From: Limanda limanda
Lineage: Eukaryota; Chordata; Actinopteri; Pleuronectiformes; Pleuronectidae
Assembly (NCBI RefSeq): GCF_963576545.1
Contig: NW_026870440.1
Coordinates: 1 to 64,000 of the forward strand
Length of the DNA: 64,000 nucleotides
Reading direction: 5' to 3'
Shown here: in pieces, positions 1 through 9,484 of the stretch
Position numbering within the stretch: position 1 is the stretch's first letter
Layout of the letters: the number at the start of each line of letters is the position of its first letter
Notes under the pieces: model-generated
Seen by the model: the letters and a program-made list of their open reading frames with translations, nothing else
Database searches by the model: none
What the model was told of the DNA's origin: nothing
Translations under genes and position numbers: made by a program

Positions 1-3000
1 AGGAGAAAGAGATATTCTTGAATAACTTTTTTTTGTGAAGGTCGGAGAGACTTGAAAAGTGGTTGCATCTGGACTAATTTGGGTCCTGCGGATCGATTGG
101 TACCATCCCCGAGCTTGTACGACCTTCGGAAGAGGGTCGACCGACGAAATTCCCCAAATCTGAGGAGATATTCTTGAATAACTTTTTTTGTGAAGGTCGG
201 AGAGACTTGCAAGTAGGCTCTACCCCACTAAATGGGGTTGCGCGCATCGATCGGTACCATCCTTGAGCTTCTCCGACTTTCGGAAGGGTTAGGGTTAGGG
301 TTAGGGATGAAAGCACATAGGAGAAAGAGATATTCTTGAATACTTTTTTTGTGAAGGTCGGAGAGACTGCAAGTAGGCTCTACCCCCACTAAATGGGGTA
401 GCGCGCATCGATCGGTACCATCCTTGAGCTTCTCCGACTTTCGGAAGGGTTAGGGTTAGGGTTAGGATGAAAGCACATAGGAGAAAGAGATATTCTTGAA
501 TAACTTTTTTTGTGAAGGTCGGAGAGACTTGGAAAGTGTTGCATCTGGACTAATTTGGGTCCTGCGGATCGATTGGTACCATCCCCGAGCTTGTACGACC
601 TTCGAAGAGGTCGACCGACGAAATTCCCCCAAATCTGAGGAGATATTCTTGAATAACTTTTTTTGTGAAGGTCGGAGAGACTTGCAAGTAGGCTCTACCC
701 CACTAAATGGGGTAGCGCGCATCGATCGGTACCATCCTTGAGCTTCTCCGACTTTCGGAAAGGGTTAGGGTTAGGGTTAGGGATGAAAGCACATAGGAGA
801 AAGAGATATTCTTGAATAACTTTTTTTGTGAAGGTCGGAGAGACCTTGCAAGTAGGCTCTACCCCACTAAATGGGGTAGCGCGCATCGATCGGTACCATC
901 CTTGAGCTTCTCCGACTTTCGGAAGGGTTAGGGTAGGGTTAGGGATGAAAGCACATAGGAGAAAGAGATATTCTTGAATAACTTTTTTTGTGAAGGTCGG
1001 AGAGACTTGAAAAGTGGTTGCATCTGGACTAATTTGGGTCCTGCGGATCGATTGGTACCATCCCCGAGCTTGTACGACCTTCGGAAAAGGTCGACCGACG
1101 AAATTCCCCCAAATCTGAGGAGATATTCTTGAATAACTTTTTTGTGAAGGTCGGAGAGACTTGCAAGTAGGCTCTACCCCCACTAAATGGGGTTGCGTGC
1201 ATCGATCGGTACCATCCTTGAGCTTCTCCGACTTTCGGAAGGGTTAGGGTTAGGGTTAGGGATGAAAGCACATAGGAGAAAGAGATATTCTTGAATAACT
1301 TTTTTGTGAAGGTCGGAGAGACTTGCAAGTAGGCTCTACCCCACTAAATGGGGTAGCACGCATCGATCGGTACCATCCTTGAGCTTCTCCGACTTTCGGA
1401 AGGGTTAGGGTTAGGGTTAGGGATGAAAGCACATAGGAGATAGAGATATTCTTGAATAACTTTTTTTGTGAAGGTCGGAGAGACTTGAAAAGTGGTTGCA
1501 TCTGGACTAATTTGGGTCCTGCGGATCGATTGGTACCATCCCCGAGCTTGTACGACCTTCGGAAGAGGTCGACCGACGAAATTCCCCCAAATCTGAGGAG
1601 ATATTCTTGAATAACTTTTTTTGTGAAGGTCGGAGAGACTTGCAAGTAGGCTCTACCCCACTAAATGGGGTTGCGCGCATCGATCGGTACCATCCTTGAG
1701 CTTCTCCGACTTTCGGAAGGGTTAGGTTAGGGTTAGGGATGAAAGCACATAGGAGAAAGAGATATTCTTGAATAACTTTTTTTGTGAAGGTCGGAGAGAC
1801 TTGCAAGTAGGCTCTACTCCCACTAAATGGGGTAGCGCGCATCGATCGGTACCATCCTTGAGCTTCTCCGACTTTCGGAAGGGTTAGGGTTAGGGATGAA
1901 AAGCACATAGGAGAAAGAGATATTCTTGAATAACTTTTTTTGTGAAGGTCGGAGAGACTTGAAAAGTGGTTGCATCTGGACTAATTTGGGTCCTGCGGAT
2001 CGATTGGTACCATCCCCGAGCTTGTACGACCTTCGGAAGAGGTCGACCGACGAAATTCCCCCAAATCTGAGGAGATATTCTTGAATAACTTTTTTTGTGA
2101 AGGTCGGAGAGACTTGCAAGTAGGCTCTACCCCCACTAAATGGGGTTGCGCGCATCGATCGGTACCATCCTTGAGCTTCTCCGACTTTCGGAAGGGTTAG
2201 GGTTAGGGTTAGGGATGAAAGCACATAGGAGAAAGAGATATTCTTGAATAACTTTTTTTGTGAAGGTCGGAGAGACTTGCAAGTAGGCTCTACTCCCACT
2301 AAATGGGGTAGCGCGCATCGATCGGTACCATCTTGAGCTTCTCCGACTTTCGGAAGGGTTAGGGTTAGGGTTAGGGATGAAAGCACATAGGAGAAAGAGA
2401 TATTCTTGAATAACTTTTTTTGTGAAGGTCGGAGAGACTTGCAAGTAGGCTCTACCCCCACTAAATGGGGTAGCGCGCATCGATCGGTACCATCCTTGAG
2501 CTTCTCCGACTTTCGGAAGGGTTAGGGTTAGGGTTAGGGATGAAAGCACATAGGAGAAAGAGATATTCTTGAATAACTTTTTTTGTGAAGGTCGGAGAGA
2601 CTTGCAAGTAGGCTCTACCCCCACTAAATGGGTTGCGCGCATCGATCGGTACCATCCTTGAGCTTCTCCGACTTTCGGAAGGGTTAGGGTTAGGGTTAGG
2701 GATGAAAGCACATAGGAGAAAGAGATATTCTTGAATAACTTTTTTTGTGAAGGTCGGAGAGACTTGAAAAGTGGTTGCATCTGGACTAATTTGGGTCCTG
2801 CGGATCGATTGGTACCATCCCCGAGCTTGTACGACCTTCGGAAGAGGTCGACCGACGAAATTCCCCCAAATCTGAGGAGATATTCTTGAATAACTTTTTT
2901 TGTGAAGGTCGGAGAGACTTGCAAGTAGGGCTCTACCCCCACTAAATGGGGTTGCGCGCATCGATCGGTACCATCCTTGAGCTTCTCCGACTTTCGGAAG

Positions 3001-6000
3001 GGTTAGGGTTAGGGTTAGGGATGAAAGCACATAGGAGAAAGAGATATTCTTGAATAACTTTTTTTGTGAAGGTCGGAGAGACTTGCAAGTAGGCTCTACC
3101 CCACTAAATGGGGTAGCGCGCATCGATCGGTACCATCCTTGAGCTTCTCCGACTTTCGGAAGGGTTAGGGTTAGGGTTAGGGATGAAAGCACATAGGAGA
3201 AAGAGATATTCTTGAATAACTTTTTTTGTGAAGGTCGGAGAGACTTGGAAAGTGGTTGCATCTGGACTAATTTGGGTCCTGCGATCGATTGGTACCATCC
3301 CCGAGCTTGTACGACCTTTGGAAGAGGTCGACCGACGAAATTCCCCAAATCTGAGGAGATATTCTTGAATAACTTTTTTTGTGAAGGTCGGAGAGACTTG
3401 CAAGTAGGCTCTACCCCCACTAAATGGGGTTGCGCGCATCGATCGGTACCATCCTTGAGCTTCTCCGACTTTCGGAAGGGTTAGGGTTAGGGTTAGGGAT
3501 GAAAGCACATAGGAGAAAGAGATATTCTTGAATAACTTTTTTTGTGAAGGTCGGAGAGACTTGAAAAGTGGTTGCATCTGGACTAATTTGGGTCCTGCGG
3601 ATCGATTGGTACCATCCCCGAGCTTGTACGACCTTCGGAAGAGGTCGACCGACGAAATTCCCCCAAATCTGAGGAGATATTCTTGAATAACTTTTTTTGT
3701 GAAGGTCGGAGAGACTTGCAAGTAGGCTCTACCCCCACTAAATGGGGTTGCGCACATCGATCGGTACCATCTTGAGCTTCTCCGACTTTCGAAGGGTTAG
3801 GGTTAGGGATGAAAGCACATAGGAGAAAGAGATATTCTTGAATAACTTTTTTTGTGAAGGTCGGAGAGACTTGCAAGTAGGCTCTACCCCCACTAAATGG
3901 GGTAGCGCGCATCGATCGGTACCATCCTTGAGCTTCTCCGACTTTCGGAAGGGTTAGGGTTAGGGATGAAAGCACATAGGAGAAAGAGATATTCTTGAAT
4001 AACTTTTTTTGTGAAGGTCGGAGAGACTTGAAAAGTGGTTGCATCTGGACTAATTTGGGTCCTGCAGATCGATTGGTACCATCCCCGAGCTTGTACGACC
4101 TTCGGAAGAGGTCGACCGACGAAATTCCCCCAAATCTGAGGAGATATTCTTGAATAACTTTTTTTGTGAAGGTCGGAGAGACTTGCAAGTAAGCTCTACC
4201 CCACTAAATGGGGTTTGCGCGCATCGATCGGTACCATCCTTGAGCTTCTCCGACTTTCGGAAGGGTTAGGGTTAGGGTTAGGGATGAAAGCACATAGGAG
4301 AAAGAGATATTCTTGAATAACTTTTTTTGTGAAGGTCGGAGAGACTTGCAAGTAGGCTCTACTCCCACTAAATGGGGTAGCGCGCATCGATCGGTACCAT
4401 CCTTGAGCTTCTCCGACTTTCGGAAGGGTTAGGGTTAGGGTTAGGGATGAAAGCACATAGGAGAAAGAGATATTCTTGAATAACTTTTTTTGTGAAGGTC
4501 GGAGAGACTTGCAAGTAGGCTCTACCCCCACTAAATGGGGTAGCGCGCATCGATCGGTACCATCCTTGAGCTTCTCCGACTTTCGGAAGGGTTAGGGTTA
4601 GGGTTAGGGATGAAAGCACATAGGAGAAAGAGATATTCTTGAATAACTTTTTTTGTGAAGGTCAGAGAGACTTGCAAGTAGGCTCTACCCCCACTAAATG
4701 GGGTAGCGCGCATCGATCGGTACCATCCTTGAGCTTCTCCGACTTTCGGAAGGGTTAGGGTTAGGGTTAGGGATGAAAGCACATAGGAGAAAGAGATATT
4801 CTTGAATAACTTTTTTTGTGAAGGTCGGAGAGACTTGAAAGTGGTTGCATCTGGACTAATTTGGGTCCTGCGGATCGATGGTACCATCCCCGAGCTTGTA
4901 CGACCTTCGGAAGAGGTCGACCGACGAAATTCCCCCAAATCTGAGGAGATATTCTTGAATAACTTTTTTTGTGAAGGTCGGAGAGACTTGCAAGTAGGCT
5001 CTACCCCCACTAAATGGGGTTGCGCGCATCGATCGGTACCATCCTTGAGCTTCTCCGACTTTCGGAAGGGTTAGGGTTAGGGTTAGGGATGAAAGCACAT
5101 AGGAGAAAGAGATATTCTTGAAATAACTTTTTTTGTGAAGGTCGGAGAGACTTGCAAGTAGGCTCTACCCCCACTAAATGGGGTAGCGCGCATCGATCGG
5201 TACCATCCTTGAGCTTCTCCGACTTTCGGAAGGGTTAGGGTTAGGGTTAGGGATGAAAGCACATAGGAGAAAGAGATATTCTTGAATAACTTTTTTTGTG
5301 AAGGTCGGAGAGACTTGGAAAGTGGTTGCATCTGGACTAATTTGGGTCCTGCGGATCGATTGGTACCATCCCCGAGCTTGTACGACCTTCGAAAGAGGTC
5401 GACCGACGAAATTCCCCCAAATCTGAGGAGATATTCTTGAATAACTTTTTTTGTGAAGGTCGGAGAGACTTGCAAGTAGGCTCTACCCCCACTAAATGGG
5501 GTAGCGCGCATCGATCGGTACCATCCTTGAGCTTCTCCGACTTTCGGAAGGGTTAGGGTTAGGGTTAGGGATGAAAGCACATAGGAGAAAGAGATATCTT
5601 GAATAACTTTTTTTGTGAAGGTCGGAGAGACTTGCAAGTAGGCTCTACCCCCACTAAATGGGGTAGCGCGCATCGATCGGTACCATCCTTGAGCTTCTCC
5701 GACTTTCGGAAGGGTTAGGGTTAGGGTTAGGGATGAAAGCACATAGGAGAAAGAGATATTCTTGAATAACTTTTTTTTGTGAAGGTCGGAGAGACTTGAA
5801 AAGTGGTTGCATCTGGACTAATTTGGGTCCTGCGGATCGATTGGTACCATCCCCGAGCTTGTACGACCTTCGGAAAAGGTCGACCGACGAAATTCCCCCA
5901 AATCTGAGGAGATATTCTTGAATAACTTTTTTTGTGAAGGTCGGAGAGACTTGCAAGTAGGCTCTACCCCCACTAAATGGGGTTGCGTGCATCGATCGGT

Positions 6001-7950
6001 ACCATCCTTGAGCTTCTCCGACTTTCGGAAGGGTTAGGGTTAGGGTTAGGGATGAAAGCACATAGGAGAAAGAGATATTCTTGAATAACTTTTTTGTGAA
6101 GGTCGGAGAGACTTGCAAGTAGGCTCTACCCCCACTAAATGGGGTAGCGCGCATCGATCGGTACCATCCTTGAGCTTCTCCGACTTTCGGAAGGGTTAGG
6201 GTTAGGGTTAGGGATGAAAGCACATAGGAGAAAGAGATATTCTTGAATAACTTTTTTGTGAAGGTCGGAGAGACTTGAAAAGTGGTTGCATCTGGACTAA
6301 TTTGGGTCCTGCGGATCGATTGGTACCATCCCCGAGCTTGTACGACCTTCGGAAGAGGTCGACCGACGAAATTCCCCAAATCTGAGGAGATATTCTTGAA
6401 TAACTTTTTTTGTGAAGGTCGGAGAGACTTGCAAGTAGGCTCTACCCCCACTAAATGGGGTTGCGCGCATCGATCGGTACCATCCTTGAGCTTCTCCGAC
6501 TTTCGGAAGGGTTAGGGTTAGGGTTAGGGATGAAAGCACATAGGAGAAAGAGATATTCTTGAATAACTTTTTTTGTGAAGGTCGGAGAGACTTGCAAGTA
6601 GGCTCTACTCCCACTAAATGGGGTAGCGCGCATCGATCGGTACCATCCTTGAGCTTCTCCGACTTTCGGAAGGGTTAGGGTTAGGGTTAGGGATGAAAGC
6701 ACATAGGAGAAAGAGATATTCTTGAATAACTTTTTTTGTGAAGGTCGGAGAGACTTGCAAGTAGGCTCTACCCCCACTAAATGGGGTAGCGCGCATCGAT
6801 CGGTACCATCCTTGAGCTTCTCCGACTTTCGGAAGGGTTAGGGTTAGGGTTAGGGATGAAAGCACATAGGAGAAAGAGATATTCTTGAATAACTTTTTTG
6901 TGAAGGTCGGAGAGACTTGCAAGTAGGCTCTACCCCCACTAAATGGGGTAGCGCGCATCGATCGGTACCATCCTTGAGCTTCTCCGACTTTCGGAAGGGT
7001 TAGGGTTAGGGTTAGGGATGAAAGCACATAGGAGAAAGAGATATTCTTGAATAACTTTTTTTGTGAAGGTCGGAGAGACTTGGAAAGTGGTTTGCATCTG
7101 GACTAATTTGGGGTCCTGCGGATCGATTGGTACCATGCCCGAGCTTGTACGACCTTCGGAAGAGGTCGACCGACGAAATTCCCCCAAATCTGAGGAGATA
7201 TTCTTGAATAACTTTTTTTGTGAAGGTCGGAGAGACTTGCAAGTAGGCTCTACCCCCACTAAATGGGGTAGCGCGCATCGATCGGTACCATCCTTGAGCT
7301 TCTCCGACTTTCGGAAGGGTTAGGGTTAGGGATGAAAGCACATAGGAGAAAGAGATATTCTTGAATAACTTTTTTTGTAAAGGTCGGAGAGACTTGGAAA
7401 GTGGTTGCATCTGGACTAATTTGGGTCCTGCGGATCGATTGGTACCATCCCCGAGCTTGTACGACCTTCGGAAGAGGTCGACCGACGAAATTCCCCCAAA
7501 TCTGAGGAGATATTCTTGAATAACTTTTTTTGTGAAGGTCGGAGAGACTTGCAAGTAGGCTCTACCCCCACTAAATGGGGTAGCGCGCATCGATCGGTAC
7601 CATCCTTGAGCTTCTCCGACTTTCGGAAGGGTTAGGGTTAGGGTTAGGGATGAAAGCACATAGGAGAAAGAGATATTCTTGAATAACTTTTTTTGTGAAG
7701 GTCGGAGAGACTTGCAAGTAGGCTCTACCCCCACTAAATGGGGTAGCGCGCATCGATCGGTACCATCTTTGAGCTTCTCCGACTTTCGGAAGGGTTAGGG
7801 TTAGGGTTAGGGATGAAAGCACATAGGAGAAAGAGATATTCTTGAATAACTTTTTTTGTGAAGGTCGGAGAGACTTGAAAAGTGGTTGCATCTGGACTAA
7901 TTTGGTCCTGCGGATCGATTGGTACCATCCCCGAGCTTGTACGACCTTCG
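1..7950 (+). repeat. Indel-rich left part of the array
   Basis: Same A and B monomers, mostly in A-A-B order (B near 65, 540, 1,020, 1,499, 1,972, then wider spacing). Unlike the rest it holds several dozen single-base gains or losses, mainly in homopolymers: T runs of 6 or 8 instead of 7 (near 31, 1,137, 5,771, 6,091, 6,251, 6,890), C runs of 4 instead of 5, GGG runs cut short inside the telomere motif (near 467, 931, 1,731), and losses such as GATATCTTG near 5,593 or CGATGG near 4,877. No gene is present. The pattern fits uncorrected long-read errors at an assembly end; real decay at an array edge is the alternative. Confidence 0.85.
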
Positions 7951-8108
7951 GAAGAGGTCGACCGACGAAATTCCCCCAAATCTGAGGAGATATTCTTGAA
8001 TAACTTTTTTTGTGAAGGTCGGAGAGACTTGCAAGTAGGCTCTACCCCCACTAAATGGGGTTGCGCGCATCGATCGGTACCATCCTTGAGCTTCTCCGAC
8101 TTTCGGAA

Positions 8109-8135
8109 GGGTTAGGGTTAGGGTTAGGGTTAGGG
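8109..8135 (+). repeat. Expanded telomere motif, five G-tracts
   Basis: Four GGGTTA units plus GGG, one unit longer than the standard A motif. Only one other expanded copy was seen, at 17,415-17,441, and the two sit in matching surroundings 9,306 bp apart, so they descend from one event followed by block copying. Confidence 0.93.
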
Positions 8136-8993
8136 ATGAAAGCACATAGGAGAAAGAGATATTCTTGAATAACTTTTTTTGTGAAGGTCGGAGAGACTTG
8201 CAAGTAGGCTCTACTCCCACTAAATGGGGTAGCGCGCATCGATCGGTACCATCTTTGAGCTTCTCCGACTTTCGGAAGGGTTAGGGTTAGGGTTAGGGAT
8301 GAAAGCACATAGGAGAAAGAGATATTCTTGAATAACTTTTTTTGTGAAGGTCGGAGAGACTTGCAAGTAGGCTCTACCCCCACTAAATGGGGTAGCGCGC
8401 ATCGATCGGTACCATCCTTGAGCTTCTCCGACTTTCGGAAGGGTTAGGGTTAGGGTTAGGGATGAAAGCACATAGGAGAAAGAGATATTCTTGAATAACT
8501 TTTTTTGTGAAGGTCGGAGAGACTTGCAAGTAGGCTCTACCCCCACTAAATGGGGTTGCGCGCATCGATCGGTACCATCCTTGAGCTTCTCCGACTTTCG
8601 GAAGGGTTAGGGTTAGGGTTAGGGATGAAAGCACATAGGAGAAAGAGATATTCTTGAATAACTTTTTTTGTGAAGGTCGGAGAGACTTGGAAAGTGGTTG
8701 CATCTGGACTAATTTGGGTCCTGCGGATCGATTGGTACCATCCCCGAGCTTGTACGACCTTCGAAAGAGGTCGACCGACGAAATTCCCCCAAATCTGAGG
8801 AGATATTCTTGAATAACTTTTTTTGTGAAGGTCGGAGAGACTTGCAAGTAGGCTCTACCCCCACTAAATGGGGTAGCGCGCATCGATCGGTACCATCCTT
8901 GAGCTTCTCCGACTTTCGGAAGGGTTAGGGTTAGGGTTAGGGATGAAAGCACATAGGAGAAAGAGATATTCTTGAATAACTTTTTTTGTGAAG

Positions 8994-9076
8994 GTCGGAG
9001 AGACTTGCAAGTAGGCTCTACCCCCACTAAATGGGGTAGCGCGCATCGATCGGTACCATCCTTGAGCTTCTCCGAC
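8994..9076 (+). other. Imperfect inverted repeat spanning the monomer junction into A
   Basis: GTCGGAGA at 8,994-9,001 is the exact reverse complement of TCTCCGAC at 9,069-9,076. Looser pairing continues on both sides (AAG/CTT and CTT/GAG). It recurs at every junction that leads into an A unit. In B the second arm is changed to TGTACGAC and the match is lost. Confidence 0.65.
9018..9039 (+). other. Small perfect hairpin in monomer A
   Basis: Arms CTACCCC and GGGGTAG, seven base pairs, around the 8-nt loop CACTAAAT. It is present in the common A form. The subtypes GGGGTTG and CTACTCC each break one pair. It could form a cruciform in DNA or a stem in a transcript; no function is shown. Confidence 0.7.
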
Positions 9077-9084
9077 TTTCGGAA

Positions 9085-9105
9085 GGGTTAGGGTTAGGGT
9101 TAGGG
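9085..9105 (+). repeat. Telomere-type motif inside A, four G-tracts (representative)
   Basis: Three GGGTTA units plus a final GGG, 21 nt, followed by ATGAAAGC. Four GGG runs with TTA loops is the minimum for an intramolecular telomeric G-quadruplex, known from the human-type telomere repeat. Nearly every A monomer in the window has exactly this length, so the window holds on the order of 280 copies, all on the + strand. Whether it folds or binds telomere proteins here is inference. Confidence 0.95.
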
Positions 9106-9166
9106 ATGAAAGCACATAGGAGAAAGAGATATTCTTGAATAACTTTTTTTGTGAAGGTCGGAGAGA

Positions 9167-9321
9167 CTTGAAAAGTGGTTGCATCTGGACTAATTTGGGT
9201 CCTGCGGATCGATTGGTACCATCCCCGAGCTTGTACGACCTTCGGAAAAGGTCGACCGACGAAATTCCCCCAAATCTGAGGAGATATTCTTGAATAACTT
9301 TTTTTGTGAAGGTCGGAGAGA
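9167..9321 (+). repeat. Representative monomer B (155 bp)
   Basis: Positions 1-80 align to A without a gap at 57 of 80 identical bases by my count. Positions 81-114 are B-only and include GGTCGACC and a run of five C. Positions 115-155 are the same core as in A. It has nine CpG dinucleotides in the common form and no TTAGGG motif. Two subtypes exist: CTTGAAAAGTGG (this copy) and CTTGGAAAGTGG; the second is the only one seen after about 49.4 kb. A further subtype with ATG for ATC at positions 55-57 marks the start of the higher-order repeat. Confidence 0.95.
9236..9254 (+). other. Small perfect hairpin in monomer B
   Basis: Arms CGACCT and AGGTCG, six base pairs, around the 7-nt loop TCGGAAG. 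The second arm overlaps the B-only GGTCGACC palindrome. It is kept in nearly all B copies; the GAAAGAGG and TTGGAAG subtypes alter the loop only. Confidence 0.6.
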
Positions 9322-9484
9322 CTTGCAAGTAGGCTCTACCCCCACTAAATGGGGTTGCGTGCATCGATCGGTACCATCCTTGAGCTTCTCCGACTTTCGG
9401 AAGGGTTAGGGTTAGGGTTAGGGATGAAAGCACATAGGAGAAAGAGATATTCTTGAATAACTTTTTTTGTGAAGGTCGGAGAGA
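9322..9484 (+). repeat. Representative A subtype with GGGGTTGCG (first A after B)
   Basis: A 163-bp A monomer directly after a B. It carries T instead of A in GGGGT(A/T)GCG, and here also GCGTGC instead of GCGCGC. Related copies in the same relative place show TGCATGC instead (19,141; 22,021; 32,110; 34,990). The change breaks one base pair in the small hairpin found in other A copies. Its fixed place in the order B, A(TTGCG), A is one of the signs that blocks of several monomers, not single monomers, were amplified. Confidence 0.85.

Larger units (their letters stand above)
9004..9166 (+). repeat. Representative monomer A (163 bp)
   Basis: This copy matches the common A form. In order: positions 1-80 are homologous to B; 81-122 are an A-only segment holding the telomere motif (82-102) and a tail ending in CACATAGGAGAAA; 123-163 are the core shared with B (GAGATATTC..., seven T, ...GGTCGGAGAGA). 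I counted A 43, C 30, G 47, T 43, so 47% GC with a strong G-over-C bias on this strand. It has seven CpG dinucleotides. Main subtypes differ at GGGGTAGCG versus GGGGTTGCG (positions 30-38) and at CTACCCCC versus CTACTCCC (15-22). These variants are not random: the TTGCG form usually follows a B, and the CTCCC form usually comes next. Confidence 0.95.

Noticed and set aside
9004..9321. CENP-B box
   Set aside because: B has TTCGGAAGAGG, which matches the first half (TTCGnnnnA) of the known box, but the required CGGG is TCGA. A has no better match. A centromere role is not supported by this.
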